From positions 62,001-126,000 of the forward strand of contig NZ_FOFP01000011.1 of NCBI RefSeq assembly GCF_900110925.1: a stretch of DNA of 64,000 bases. The letters run 5' to 3'. This DNA is from Pseudomonas cuatrocienegasensis (GTDB taxonomy: Bacteria > Pseudomonadota > Gammaproteobacteria > Pseudomonadales > Pseudomonadaceae). Positions 1 to 8,805 of the stretch are shown here, in pieces; positions within the stretch are counted from its first letter, which is position 1, and each line of letters starts with the position of its first letter. Both the position numbers and the translations under genes were made by a program. The notes below the pieces were generated by a model. That model was not told where the DNA came from and ran no database searches. It saw only the letters and a program-made list of their open reading frames with translations.

Positions 1-195
1 TGCAGGATGCACCGACTCGGGCCACAGCGTCTGCCAGAACGCCACGCGCGCCGCGCAAGGTGGCGTGTCGACATCCGCCAGCGGACCGACGGCGAGGTCG
101 TCGCGCAGCACGCGCAAGCCCGTTGCCGCTGCGGCCTCGCCAATCACCTGAGTGACCCCGGCGACCGCGTTATCACCACAGACCAGATGCCACAT
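1..195 (-). CDS. DUF1835 domain-containing protein, N-terminal part (cut by window edge)
   Basis: Only the first 65 codons are present; the gene continues past base 1. The protein begins MWHLVCGDNAVAGVTQVIGE and later reads LRDDLAVGPLADVD, the typical start of DUF1835 proteins, whose function is not established. The ATG is supported by an AGGAGG ribosome site ending a few bases upstream. A REP doublet lies just upstream of the gene. I recognise the domain from its opening residues only; the C-terminal half cannot be judged. Confidence 0.7.
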   Translation of the reverse strand, partial: MWHLVCGDNAVAGVTQVIGEAAAATGLRVLRDDLAVGPLADVDTPPCAARVAFWQTLWPESVHPA

Positions 196-225
196 AGACC
201 CTCCTTGGACGCTTAAGACTTATGG

Positions 226-307
226 GTAGGAGCGAAGGGGGCGCCTAGCCTTTATTCGCGATGGGGTTTGAACGCGCTGGAAGTATCGCGAATAAATTCG
301 CTCCTAC
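226..307. repeat. REP doublet (REPIN-like)
   Basis: Two inverted copies of a REP-type unit face each other: GTAGGAGCGAA at the left and TTCGCTCCTAC at the right, with ATTCGCGAT/ATCGCGAATAAATTCG inside. The same unit recurs near 6724, 39437 and 39505. It fills the space between the DUF1835 gene and yheV. Confidence 0.8.
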
Positions 308-344
308 AGGGGATCGCGCGGCTGATGCTAGAGCTCTCGCCAAA

Positions 345-629
345 CTACTCGCTCGGCTTCTTCAACTTCGGATTGGGAAAAAACTGCACGGCCTGGACCT
401 TGGGGTCGGCGGCCTTGGGTTTCAGGGCGCTGATATTGACTCGCGTCGGCAGCTCCTTGGGCACCGAATTGCCGCGCGCATCGAGGGTGTCGGCGTAACC
501 GCAGCCCACGCATTCGCGGTGCGGCACGCCGTCTTCGTCCCACATCTGGATCTTGTCCATTTCGCTGCACGCCGGGCACACGGCACCGGCGATAAAGCGT
601 CGCTTGCGCACCTCAGGACCTTCGCTCAT
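345..629 (-). CDS. yheV: YheV-family zinc-ribbon protein
   Basis: A 94-residue protein with one putative zinc ribbon: C18-P-A-C21 and C40-V-G-C43 separated by 18 residues. Length and cysteine layout match the YheV family of gamma-proteobacteria, which has no assigned function. Its ATG overlaps the TGA of prlC by four bases (ATGA), so it is translationally coupled to the oligopeptidase and forms the second gene of that operon. The same pairing is known in other Pseudomonas and in E. coli (prlC neighbourhood), which supports the assignment. Confidence 0.85.
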   Translation of the reverse strand: MSEGPEVRKRRFIAGAVCPACSEMDKIQMWDEDGVPHRECVGCGYADTLDARGNSVPKELPTRVNISALKPKAADPKVQAVQFFPNPKLKKPSE

Positions 630-2674
630 GCGGCCTCCTGGCTCAGGCCGAGGTGGCGCAGCAGGGCGTCGATGCTTGGCTCACGGCCACGGAAGTCGAC
701 AAACAACACCATCGGTGCTTGCGAGCCGCCGCGCGCCAGAATCGCCTCGCGGAAGGCGCGGCCGGTGTCCGGGTTGAACACGCCTTCTTCCTCGAATTTG
801 GAGAAGGCATCGGCGCTCAGCACTTCGGCCCATTTGTAGCTGTAGTAACCGGCCGCGTAACCGCCGGCGAAGATGTGCGCAAAGCTGTTGGGGAAGCGGT
901 TGTAGGCCGGCGGGCGCAGCACCGAAACCTCGCTGCGGATGCTTTCGAGCACCTCCAGCACGCTGCGGCCGTCGCCGTGGGTAGCGTGCAGCTCGAAGTC
1001 GAACAGGCTGAACTCGACCTGGCGCACCATCATCAGGCCTGACTGGAAATTCTTCGCTGCCAGCATTTTCTCCAGCAGGTCCTGGGGCAGCGGCTCGCCG
1101 GTTTCATAGTGGCCGGAGATCAGCGCCAGGCCCTCGGGCTCCCAGCACCAGTTCTCCATAAACTGGCTTGGCAGCTCGACCGCATCCCAGGCCACGCCGT
1201 TGATGCCCGAGGCGCCGGCATGCTCAACGCGGGTCAGCAGGTGGTGCAGGCCGTGGCCGAACTCGTGGAACAGGGTGGTGACTTCATCGTGGGTCAGCAG
1301 CGCCGGCTTGCCGCCCACCGCTGGAGTGAAATTGCACACCAGGTTGGCCACCGGACTGATCAGCGCGCCATCGGCATCACGACGCTTGTCGCGCGCGCCG
1401 TCCATCCAGGCGCCGCCACGCTTATTGGCGCGGGCGTAGAGGTCGAAGAAGAAGCGCCCAACGTGCGCACCGTTTTCGGTGATCTCGAACAGGCGCACAT
1501 CCGGGTGCCAGGTGTCGAAACCGGACAGTTCCTTGATCTGGATGCCGTAGAGCTTCTCGACCATGGCGAACAGGCCGCCGAGCACCTTGTCGATGGGGAA
1601 GTAGGCGCGCAGGATTTCCTGGGAAATGCTGTAGCGCTGCTCGCGCAGCTTCTCGCTGTAGTAGCCCACGTCCCAGCTTTGCAGGTCGCTACAGCCTTGC
1701 TCGGCGGCAAAGGCCTTGAGCTCGGCCAGGTCCTGGGCGGCGAACGGTTTGCCGCGCGCGCCTAGGTCACGCAAAAAGCTCAGCACCTGGTCGGTGTTCT
1801 CGGCCATTTTGCTGGCCAGGCTCAACTCGGCGTAATTGGCGAAGCCCAGCAGTTTGGCCAGCTCCTGGCGCAGGCCGAGGATTTCCAGCATCACCGGGCT
1901 GTTGTCGTTTTGCCCGGCGTTCGGCCCCTGGTCGGAGGCGCGGGTGCAGTAGGCGCTGTAGATTTCCTCGCGCAGGGCGCGGTCGTCGGCGTAGGTGATC
2001 ACCGCGAAGTAGCTGGGGAACTCCAGGGTGATCAGCCAGCCGTCCAGGCCTTTGGCCTGCGCCGCCTGGGCCATCTGCGCCTTGGCCGAATCGGTCAGGC
2101 CGGCCAGGGCCGCTTCCTCGGTGACGTGCTTGCTCCAGGCCTGGGTGGCGTCGAGCAACTGGTTGGAGAACTTGCTGGCCAGCTCCGAGAGCTTCATCTG
2201 GATCTCGCCGTAGCGCTGCTGCTCGGCAGGCGGCAGGTCAATCCCGGAGAGGCGGAAGTCACGCAGCGCGTGTTCAAGAATGGTCGTCTGCGCCACATCG
2301 AAACCCGCAGCCGCCGGGCTCTGCGCCAGCGCCTGATAGGCCTGGAACAGCGCCTGGTTCTGGCCCAATTCGGTGTAATACGCCGACAGCTTGGGCAGGC
2401 AGGCCTCGTAGGCCGTGCGCAGCTCGGCGTTGTTGCACACCGCGTTGAGGTGGCTGACCGGGCTCCAGGCCTGGCCCAGGCGCGCGTTCATTTCATCCAG
2501 CGCCAGCACCAGGCCATCCCAGGTCGGCGTACCGGCATTGCGCTCGAGCAGGCCGGCGAGGGCGGCGCGGTTATCGGCGAGCACGGCATCCACCGCCGGC
2601 TCCACATGCTCGGGACGGATCGCGGAATAGGACGGCAGGTCAAAGGGTTGCAGCAGCGGATTGGTGGCAGTCAC
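626..2674 (-). CDS. prlC: Oligopeptidase A (M3 family metallopeptidase)
   Basis: A cytoplasmic zinc peptidase that degrades short peptides, including cleaved signal peptides. The gluzincin motif H470-E-F-G-H474 is intact, followed by the GINGVAWDAVELPSQFMENW stretch typical of M3 thimet-type peptidases. The open frame extends 35 codons further upstream, but the family begins with TATNPLLQPFDLP, so I choose the GTG at 2674, giving 682 residues, the normal length. The ribosome site at this start is weak (AGGTGC). It is followed by yheV with a 4-base overlap. Confidence 0.93.
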   Translation of the reverse strand: MTATNPLLQPFDLPSYSAIRPEHVEPAVDAVLADNRAALAGLLERNAGTPTWDGLVLALDEMNARLGQAWSPVSHLNAVCNNAELRTAYEACLPKLSAYYTELGQNQALFQAYQALAQSPAAAGFDVAQTTILEHALRDFRLSGIDLPPAEQQRYGEIQMKLSELASKFSNQLLDATQAWSKHVTEEAALAGLTDSAKAQMAQAAQAKGLDGWLITLEFPSYFAVITYADDRALREEIYSAYCTRASDQGPNAGQNDNSPVMLEILGLRQELAKLLGFANYAELSLASKMAENTDQVLSFLRDLGARGKPFAAQDLAELKAFAAEQGCSDLQSWDVGYYSEKLREQRYSISQEILRAYFPIDKVLGGLFAMVEKLYGIQIKELSGFDTWHPDVRLFEITENGAHVGRFFFDLYARANKRGGAWMDGARDKRRDADGALISPVANLVCNFTPAVGGKPALLTHDEVTTLFHEFGHGLHHLLTRVEHAGASGINGVAWDAVELPSQFMENWCWEPEGLALISGHYETGEPLPQDLLEKMLAAKNFQSGLMMVRQVEFSLFDFELHATHGDGRSVLEVLESIRSEVSVLRPPAYNRFPNSFAHIFAGGYAAGYYSYKWAEVLSADAFSKFEEEGVFNPDTGRAFREAILARGGSQAPMVLFVDFRGREPSIDALLRHLGLSQEAA

Positions 2675-2842
2675 GGCAGGGCACCTATGGCGAATGGGTT
2701 GGCAGCTGGGACCCCAGACCGGCAGAAAGACTCCGGGGCAGGCTAAATAACGACGGGCTGTGGATAAAACAGCACTCATGGTCTGAACATGGGTGCCATC
2801 TTAATTACAATCAAGGCCTGACGCAGCTCAAGAGGTTCTATC

Positions 2843-3385
2843 GTGGCGATTCGTAGCTACCAGCAACATACCCCGCAACTGGGCGAACGGGCCTTTGTCG
2901 ACGCTTCGGCCGTGGTCATCGGCGACGTGCACCTGGGCGATGACAGCTCGGTCTGGCCGCTGACGGTGATCCGTGGCGACATGCACCGCATCCGCATCGG
3001 CGCGCGCACCAGCGTGCAGGACGCCAGCGTGCTGCACATCACCCACGCCGGGCCATTCAACCCCGATGGCTACCCGCTCATCATCGGCGACGACGTGACC
3101 GTGGCGCACAAAGTGATGCTGCACGGCTGCACCCTGGGCAACCGCGTGCTGGTCGGCATGGGCAGCATCGTCATGGACGGCGCGGTGGTCGAAGACGACG
3201 TGATCATCGGTGCCGGCAGCCTGGTGCCGCCGGGCAAACGCCTGGAGAGCGGCTACCTGTACGTCGGCAGCCCGGTGAAACAGGCCCGCCCGCTGACCGA
3301 CAAGGAGCGCGCTTTTTTCACCTACAGCGCCGCCAACTATGTACGGCTCAAGGACCAGCATCTGGCCGAGGGCTACGGCCAATGA
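2843..3385 (+). CDS. Gamma-carbonic anhydrase family protein (hexapeptide repeat)
   Basis: A 180-residue left-handed beta-helix protein related to E. coli YrdA and PaaY. Hexapeptide repeats run from about residue 10 to 140, and the metal-ligand histidines are in VLHITHAG, DDVTVAHKVMLHGC. These trimeric proteins bind zinc or iron, but hydratase activity varies, so the physiological reaction is unknown. The start is a GTG preceded by an AGAGG site. It is divergent from prlC and overlaps the next gene, a GNAT acetyltransferase, by four bases. Confidence 0.88.
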   Translation: MAIRSYQQHTPQLGERAFVDASAVVIGDVHLGDDSSVWPLTVIRGDMHRIRIGARTSVQDASVLHITHAGPFNPDGYPLIIGDDVTVAHKVMLHGCTLGNRVLVGMGSIVMDGAVVEDDVIIGAGSLVPPGKRLESGYLYVGSPVKQARPLTDKERAFFTYSAANYVRLKDQHLAEGYGQ

Positions 3386-3888
3386 GCGGCGCTGAGTTGA
3401 CTATCCGCCCGATCACCGAGGCGGACTTCGAGCAGGTCTGGCCGATCATCCGCGACGTGGTGCAGGCTCAGGAAACTTACGCCTTCGACCCCAAGATGGA
3501 CCGCGACACGGCCTGGCAAATCTGGGTCGAACTGCCGCGCGCCACCTTCGTCGCCGAGCGCGATGGGCAGATCCTCGGCACCTACTACATCAAAGCCAAC
3601 GCCGCCGGCCCCGGCGACCATGTGTGCAACTGCGGCTATATGACCGCCCCCGCCGCCCGCGGCCAGGGCGTGGCGGGGCAACTCTGCGCACACTCGCTGC
3701 AGATTGCCCGCGAACTGGGCTTCAGCGCCATGCAATTCAATAGCGTGGTCGCGACCAACGAAGCCGCCGTGACGCTGTGGCAAAAGCACGGCTTCGCCAT
3801 CGTCGGCACCCTGCCCAAAGCCTACCGCCACGCGCGGCATGGGTTGGTGGATTGTTATGTGATGTTCCGCAGTGTGGAGAGCGAGTAG
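3382..3888 (+). CDS. GNAT family N-acetyltransferase
   Basis: A 168-residue acetyl-CoA-dependent acetyltransferase. The N-terminal strand (LTIRPITEADFEQVWPII) and the acetyl-CoA loop around residues 90-100 (APAARGQGVAGQLC, an R/Q-x-x-G-x-G/A motif) are visible, followed by the N-E-A-A-V-x-L-W-Q-K-H-G-F signature. The substrate cannot be predicted. It overlaps the carbonic anhydrase-like gene by ATGA and is therefore probably cotranslated with it. A REP doublet follows directly downstream. Confidence 0.85.
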   Translation: MSGAELTIRPITEADFEQVWPIIRDVVQAQETYAFDPKMDRDTAWQIWVELPRATFVAERDGQILGTYYIKANAAGPGDHVCNCGYMTAPAARGQGVAGQLCAHSLQIARELGFSAMQFNSVVATNEAAVTLWQKHGFAIVGTLPKAYRHARHGLVDCYVMFRSVESE

Positions 3889-3906
3889 CTGCGGCGGTTG
3901 CTTCTC

Positions 3907-3993
3907 GTAGGAGTCGCGCCCCGCGACGAATAGCAGCCATTCAGCGGTATAGCAGGCACGCCCAAAAGCTTCGCGCCGGGGCGGCGCTCCTAC
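3907..3993. repeat. REP doublet (REPIN-like)
   Basis: Inverted pair of REP units: GTAGGAGTCGCGCCCCGCGA on the left and the complementary form CGCGCCGGGGCGGCGCTCCTAC (shown in two parts, CGCGCCGGGGCG and GCGCTCCTAC) on the right, about 40 bases apart. It occupies most of the gap between the acetyltransferase and the HAD gene. Confidence 0.8.
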
Positions 3994-4120
3994 AGATATG
4001 CAACAACCTATTGGAACATCGCCAAGGCCCCTGATGAGGGAGGGAATAGCCTCATCCGATACCAGCTACGCGACGCCAACCGTTATCCTTGCGCCTTTCG
4101 TCAAGCGCTGGGACTCGTTT

Positions 4121-4771
4121 ATGCACTACACCCATCTGTTGTTCGACCTCGATGGCACCCTGACCGACCCGCGCGAGGGCATTACCCGCTCGGTGCAGCA
4201 TGCACTGGCGCAGTTGGGGATCGAGGAGCCGGAGCTGGCGGCGTTGGAGCATTTTATCGGGCCGCCACTGTTGCAGTGTTTTATGGCCACTTACGGGCTG
4301 GACGAGGCCACGGCCTGGCAGGCGGTGGGGCATTACCGGGAGCGTTTTAAGGTACTGGGCTTGTACGAGAATCGCGTGTTCGAGGGTATTCCCGCGTTAC
4401 TGCAGCAGCTACAGGCCGAGGGCCGCACGCTGTATATCGCCACCAGCAAGCCCCAGGTGTTTGCCGAGGAGATTGCCCGGCACTTCGACTTTGCCCGCTA
4501 CTTCACCCGTATCTATGGCAGTGAGCTGGACGGCACGCGCACCGACAAGGCCGAGCTGATTGCCTATTTGTTGGCGCAAGAAGGCTTGCCGGTGGCGGAT
4601 ACGCTGATGATCGGCGATCGCAAGCATGACCTGATCGGCGCACGGCGTAATGGTCTGCGCGCGATGGCGGTGGGCTATGGCTTTGGCAGTGTCGAGGAGT
4701 TGCAGGCCGAGGCGCCGGCCTACCATGTCAGCAGCCTGGCTGAACTGCGCCAGGCGCTGACGGCGCGTTAA
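4121..4771 (+). CDS. HAD family hydrolase (phosphoglycolate-phosphatase-like, subfamily IA)
   Basis: A 216-residue phosphatase of the haloacid dehalogenase superfamily. Motif I is FDLDGTLTD near the N-terminus, motif II lies at YIATSKP, the lysine of motif III in TDKAELI, and motif IV at MIGDRKHDLIGA. The frame is open further upstream to 3998, but the ATG at 4121 gives the standard HAD start (MHYTHLLFDLDGTL). The substrate is not determined; such proteins include phosphoglycolate and nucleotide phosphatases. It converges on the DUF1161 gene with overlapping 3' ends. Confidence 0.88.
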   Translation: MHYTHLLFDLDGTLTDPREGITRSVQHALAQLGIEEPELAALEHFIGPPLLQCFMATYGLDEATAWQAVGHYRERFKVLGLYENRVFEGIPALLQQLQAEGRTLYIATSKPQVFAEEIARHFDFARYFTRIYGSELDGTRTDKAELIAYLLAQEGLPVADTLMIGDRKHDLIGARRNGLRAMAVGYGFGSVEELQAEAPAYHVSSLAELRQALTAR

Positions 4772-5004
4772 CGCGCGCTATTGTTCTGGTAGATGATTTT
4801 CTTGGTGCCGCCGTCGCAGCTGCCGACCACCATGCTTTCGTCCTCGACATCGTCGTTGGCGACGATTTCCAGGGTGTAGCTGGCAACGCCGGCGGACTGG
4901 ATCTTCACTTCGATCTCGTCCTTGAGCGTCTCGCACGGCATGGGCGCCGCCAGAGCGGTGCTACCGAGCAAGCCCAGTACTGCGGCCAATGTCCATCTGT
5001 TCAT
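4768..5004 (-). CDS. DUF1161 domain-containing small periplasmic protein
   Basis: A 78-residue protein with an N-terminal signal peptide (MNRWTLAAVLGLLGSTALAA) and a small exported domain with two cysteines (PCETLKDEI and GSCDGG) that could form a disulfide. The domain matches DUF1161, which has no known function. I chose the ATG at 5004 rather than the upstream one at 5019 because AAGGAGG sits six bases before it. It follows the lipoprotein peptidase gene closely and its 3' end overlaps that of the convergent HAD gene. Confidence 0.75.
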   Translation of the reverse strand: MNRWTLAAVLGLLGSTALAAPMPCETLKDEIEVKIQSAGVASYTLEIVANDDVEDESMVVGSCDGGTKKIIYQNNSAR

Positions 5005-5015
5005 ATCTGCCTCCT

Positions 5016-6089
5016 TCACGTGGGCGCAATCGCCTCTGTTTGGACGCGCGCGGCGGGCTCGGAGTTCAGTCGCTGCAGCGCCTCTGTGCGCTGTGCCGCC
5101 GGCAGCTGGCCGAGGGCCTCGACCGCCTGATAAAAGCGTGCCCAGTCGCCATCGACCTGTGCGAAGAGCGCGGCGAAGGCATCCACCCAGCGGTCATACA
5201 GGCCGAAGGGCAGCAGCTTGGCGTTGTTCAGCGGGCCTTCGATCCAGGCGTCGTAGCGCCCTATGCCGCCCCAGTGCTGATCGCGCAGCTGGCGATAGTC
5301 CTGGCGCAGGCGGGCAAACACCTGTTGCTTGCCCTGCTCCATAGCCGCTGCCGGCAGGTCGCGGGCATACAAGGCCTGCAGTTCGCCACGGGCAGCCAGC
5401 ACTAGGTCGATAAATTGCCGGCGCTGCGGGTCGGCCTCTAGGTCGCTGGGCGGCTGGCCGTTGGCCGCGCGCCACTGGCGCAGGCCCTGCTGCTCGACGA
5501 AGGTGGCGTAGGACTCGTTGAAGGCGGTGTCGTCGGCCACGTAGAGCTGCTGGTGAGCCAGCTCGTGGAAGATCACCGCGACCATGCGCGCCTCGCTCCA
5601 GCGCAACATAGTGTTGAGCAGCGGGTCGTCGAACCAGCCCAGGGTCGAGTAGGCCTCGACGCCGCCTATGTAGGTGTCCAGGCCCTGCTGTTGCAACAGC
5701 GCGGCGGCGCCGCGGGCACGGCCCTGTTGGTAATAGCCGCGGTAGGCCACACAACCGGCGATGGGGAAGCAGTGCAGCTGTGGTTCGAGGGAGTAGGCTG
5801 GCGTGGCGAACACGTTCCACACCACGAAGGGCCGACCCAGGTCGGCATACAGGCGGTAGCTGCGGTTATCCGGCAGGCCCAGCTCAGCGCTGGCGAAATC
5901 GCGCGCACGCTGGGCCAGGGCCAGGCGCTGAGCCAGTGCGGGGTCGGTATGCGGGTCGGCGAGCAGGCGCTCCACCGGCTGACGGGCATGCAGCAGTTGC
6001 CACTGGCCCTGGCCCAGATGGGCGTAGTAGTCCAGGGTGGAGCAGCCACTCAATAACAGGCCAAGCAGGGGAACCCAGTAAGCGCGCAT
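5016..6089 (-). CDS. Putative lipoprotein aminopeptidase (PF10023-type zinc peptidase)
   Basis: A 357-residue protein with a lipobox (LLGLLLSGCSTL, lipidated cysteine near residue 16), hence anchored in the cell envelope. A gluzincin motif H-E-L-A-H occurs in VIFHELAHQQLYV, followed by FNESYATFVEQQG, where the glutamate two helices later would complete a zinc site. This matches the family annotated as putative aminopeptidases in Proteobacteria. The peptidase activity is inferred from family membership. It lies upstream of the DUF1161 gene on the same strand, 11 bases apart. Confidence 0.8.
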   Translation of the reverse strand: MRAYWVPLLGLLLSGCSTLDYYAHLGQGQWQLLHARQPVERLLADPHTDPALAQRLALAQRARDFASAELGLPDNRSYRLYADLGRPFVVWNVFATPAYSLEPQLHCFPIAGCVAYRGYYQQGRARGAAALLQQQGLDTYIGGVEAYSTLGWFDDPLLNTMLRWSEARMVAVIFHELAHQQLYVADDTAFNESYATFVEQQGLRQWRAANGQPPSDLEADPQRRQFIDLVLAARGELQALYARDLPAAAMEQGKQQVFARLRQDYRQLRDQHWGGIGRYDAWIEGPLNNAKLLPFGLYDRWVDAFAALFAQVDGDWARFYQAVEALGQLPAAQRTEALQRLNSEPAARVQTEAIAPT

Positions 6090-6219
6090 GGAATCTACAA
6101 TAGGGTTGAAGGTAGGCGGGGGCAGTGCCCAACCGAACGAGCACTGCCGACAAGTACCGCCACGCTACCCGATCCTAACCCCAGCATCCAAACCTGGATG
6201 TGTACCCAGGAGATTCTCC

Positions 6220-6642
6220 ATGCGCGCGTACATGCTCGCCAGCTTGCTACTGCTGCTCGGCGGCTGCGCTTCGCCGCTGCCACCACCTGACCCGCAGCAA
6301 GCCTGGGTCAACCTGTATGCGCCGGCGGGGGAGCTGCTGATGGCCGACCGAGTGGACCGCCAACGTTGGCCGGACGGTCGCTATTTTCAGGTCAGCCCTG
6401 GACCCCATGACTTGCAGGTGCGCTTTCAGTTCGAGGTCAATCGTGGCGGTGGCCTGGGCATGAGTAGCGAACCGCTGGAGCTAACGTGTGAGATCCGCCT
6501 GCGCTATGCCGACTTCAAAGCCGGCCAGCGGTACCGCATCGAAGCGCGCTCGATGGCCATGTCGGCCCAGGCCTGGCTTTACGATGAGCAGCGCCAGGTG
6601 CTGACAAGGGGCAAGGTGCTGCGTTGCGGTACGGCGTATTGA
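6220..6642 (+). CDS. Hypothetical lipoprotein
   Basis: A 140-residue protein with a lipoprotein signal (MRAYMLASLLLLLGGCASPL; lipidated Cys16). The rest is predicted to be beta-rich and contains no motif I recognise. Homologues occur at the same place in other Pseudomonas. The frame is open to 6088, but the ATG at 6220 follows a CAGGAG site and starts a proper signal peptide. It is divergent from the aminopeptidase gene. Confidence 0.75.
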   Translation: MRAYMLASLLLLLGGCASPLPPPDPQQAWVNLYAPAGELLMADRVDRQRWPDGRYFQVSPGPHDLQVRFQFEVNRGGGLGMSSEPLELTCEIRLRYADFKAGQRYRIEARSMAMSAQAWLYDEQRQVLTRGKVLRCGTAY

Positions 6643-6723
6643 CGGCCCCTTCACCGGCTTGACTGAGAGGGGCCGGGCGGCGATCCGCTTAGGCTGCGAC
6701 ACTTGCAGCGCCTTGACGATTTA

Positions 6724-6745
6724 TCGCGAATAAATTCGCTCCTAC
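6724..6745. repeat. Single REP element
   Basis: One copy of the unit TCGCGAATAAATTCGCTCCTAC, identical in its core to copies at 286-307 and, inverted, at 39437. It lies between the convergent lipoprotein and OsmC genes. Confidence 0.75.
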
Positions 6746-6816
6746 CGAAAGCGCCCGAGCGTTGTTGCCGCGACACTAGGCGCGCACAGGGCGCGCCTGT
6801 GAGCCGAATCAGCGAC

Positions 6817-7242
6817 TCAAGCGTCGAGCGTGGCTTCCAGGGTGATGCTGGCGTTGAGCACCTTGGACACCGGGCAGCCATTCTTCGCGGTTTCCACCGC
6901 CTTCTCGAAGGCCGCGCGGTCAGCGCCAGGAATGCGCGCCTTGAGGGTCAGGTGCACGGCGGTGATGGCGAAGCCGCCGTCGGCTTTGTCCAGGGTGACT
7001 TCTGCCTGGGTGTCGATGGACTCGGCCGTCATACCGGCTTCGCCCAGCTCCTTGGACAGGGCCATGGAGAAGCAGCCAGCGTGTGCGGCGCCGAGCAGCT
7101 CTTCCGGGTTGGTGCCGGGCTGGTCTTCAAAGCGCGTGTTGAAACCGTAGGGGTTATCGCGCAGGGCGCCGCTCTGGGTGGAGATGGTGCCCTTGCCGTC
7201 TTTGATGCCGCCTTGCCAGTGGGCCGATGCTGTCTTTTTCAT
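6817..7242 (-). CDS. osmC: OsmC family peroxiredoxin
   Basis: A 141-residue thiol peroxidase that reduces organic hydroperoxides. It begins KKTASAHWQGGIKDGKG and carries the two OsmC cysteines in AAHAGCFSMAL and NGCPVSKVL, with the arginine in TRFEDQPGTNPEELL. Length and motifs match OsmC rather than Ohr (isoperoxidase start and the SGLTDPK-type region). I use the ATG at 7242 because the upstream extension to 7296 is not part of the family. Confidence 0.87.
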   Translation of the reverse strand: MKKTASAHWQGGIKDGKGTISTQSGALRDNPYGFNTRFEDQPGTNPEELLGAAHAGCFSMALSKELGEAGMTAESIDTQAEVTLDKADGGFAITAVHLTLKARIPGADRAAFEKAVETAKNGCPVSKVLNASITLEATLDA

Positions 7243-7315
7243 CTGATGGACTCCAAACGATGGGTGTACATCGTCTGAGGCCATGGCGCAGCACAAGTTC
7301 GGACTATCGTCCGCC

Positions 7316-8311
7316 TCAGCGTAGGCCAGCGACGATCTCGAAGGCGTGCAGACGGTCGGTGAAGTCGTAGAGGTCGCAGGTGAAGATCAGCTCGTCGGCG
7401 CCGGTCTGCTCCAGCAACACCTCCAGACGCGCGCGGACCTTCTCAGGCCCACCGACCACGGCCATGCCGAAGAAGCTGCCCACTGCCTCTTTCTCATGGG
7501 GCAACCACAGGCCCTGCATGCTCTCCACTGGAGGCTTCTGCACCAGGCTGTGGCCACGGATCAGCGCCAGGATGCGCTGGTAAGCCGAGGTCGCCAGGTA
7601 TTCGGCCTGCTCGTCACTGTCGGCCGCCAGCAGCGGCACACCAAGCATCACGTAAGGCTTGTCGAGCACTGCCGAGGGTTTGAAGTGGTTGCGATACACG
7701 CGAATCGCCTCGTGCATGTAGCGCGGCGCAAAGTGCGAGGCAAAGGCATAGGGCAGGCCTTTCATGCCGGCCAGCTGGGCGCTGAACAGGCTGGAGCCGA
7801 GCAACCAGATCGGCACCTCGGTGCCGCTGCCAGGCATGGCGATGACCCGCTGGTTCGGCTGGCGCGGGCCGAGGTAGGCCTGCAGCTCTTCGACATCGGC
7901 AGGGAAGTCGTCGGCGCTGCCATCACGGCTGCGGCGCAGGGCGTGGGCGGTGTACTGATCGGCACCGGGCGCACGGCCCAGGCCCAGATCGATCCGCCCC
8001 GGATACAGCGTGGCCAGGGTGCCAAACTGCTCGGCCACCACCAGCGGCGCATGGTTGGGCAGCATGATGCCGCCCGAACCCAAACGAATCCGCGAGGTAC
8101 CGGCCGCCAGGTAGCCCAGCAACACGGCCGTGGCCGAGCTGGCGATGCCATCCATATTGTGGTGCTCGGCCACCCAGAAACGGGTGAAGTCCAGGCGCTC
8201 GACATGCTGGGCCAACGCCAGGGAGTTGTGCAGCGCCTGGGCAGCGTTGCCGTCATCGCGGATCGGTGCCAGATCGAGGGTGGAAAAGCGGGTGTCTGCG
8301 AGTGCGCTCAT
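7316..8311 (-). CDS. LLM-class flavin-dependent oxidoreductase
   Basis: A 331-residue bacterial-luciferase-like monooxygenase. The luciferase-family features are an early [23 protein letters not shown] and the [18 protein letters not shown] flavin region. It resembles the YhbW group, whose substrate is unknown. The ATG at 8311 gives the standard family start ([15 protein letters not shown]); the extension to 8350 looks non-coding. It is the downstream neighbour of dodecin on the same strand but about 200 bases apart, so it probably has its own promoter. Confidence 0.85.
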   Translation of the reverse strand: MSALADTRFSTLDLAPIRDDGNAAQALHNSLALAQHVERLDFTRFWVAEHHNMDGIASSATAVLLGYLAAGTSRIRLGSGGIMLPNHAPLVVAEQFGTLATLYPGRIDLGLGRAPGADQYTAHALRRSRDGSADDFPADVEELQAYLGPRQPNQRVIAMPGSGTEVPIWLLGSSLFSAQLAGMKGLPYAFASHFAPRYMHEAIRVYRNHFKPSAVLDKPYVMLGVPLLAADSDEQAEYLATSAYQRILALIRGHSLVQKPPVESMQGLWLPHEKEAVGSFFGMAVVGGPEKVRARLEVLLEQTGADELIFTCDLYDFTDRLHAFEIVAGLR

Positions 8312-8439
8312 GGGCCTGCCTTTGCTGCGAATCGGTGATGCGGGGAGCAACTGGCGTCTACTGGCCGACCGGCCAACGCCCTGAATACCCGACTTGAATA
8401 CTCGGCCATTCTACGAAGTCACACCCCATCCGACCAGAA

Positions 8440-8482
8440 GGCACCCTTAGGTGCCCAGGCCACCTGGGGGTAAGTAACCCCC
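8440..8482. terminator. Two adjacent hairpins downstream of dodecin
   Basis: GGCACC-CTTA-GGTGCC is followed by GGGGG-TAAGTAA-CCCCC. On the minus strand these hairpins follow the dodecin stop codon, but no T-run follows them, so intrinsic termination is only a possibility. Confidence 0.35.
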
Positions 8483-8510
8483 ATTCGCCAAATAGCTCAT
8501 TACTACCGGG

Positions 8511-8723
8511 TCAGGCGTGGTCGATGCGGAAACCAACCTTGAGGATGACCTGGTAGTGCGCCACTTTGCCGTCCTCAATATGGCCGCGGGTCTCGATAAC
8601 CTGGAACCACTCCATCATTTTCACGCTCTTGGCGGCTTCGGCCAGGGCGTTGTTGATGGCTTCTTCGATGCTCACCGGCGAGGAGCCGACGAGGTCGATC
8701 AGTTTGTAGGTATGACTGGACAT
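8511..8723 (-). CDS. Dodecin (flavin-binding protein)
   Basis: A 70-residue protein matching dodecin, a dodecameric flavin store or scavenger. Visible features are SSHTYKLIDLVGSSPVSIEEAI at the start (two parts, KLIDLVGSSP and SIEEAI), the tryptophan of MEWFQVIETRG that stacks on flavin, and the terminal strand YQVILKVGFRI. I chose the ATG at 8723, preceded by GGGAG; the upstream extension to 8801 is not family sequence. Confidence 0.93.
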   Translation of the reverse strand: MSSHTYKLIDLVGSSPVSIEEAINNALAEAAKSVKMMEWFQVIETRGHIEDGKVAHYQVILKVGFRIDHA

Positions 8724-8805
8724 AAAGGGTCTCCCGTTCGCTAAAAGCCGTCCCGGCCGCTGCTGCGTCCCTGCCTGCGTGAGGCCGGCGCCGCGCGACA
8801 AAAGT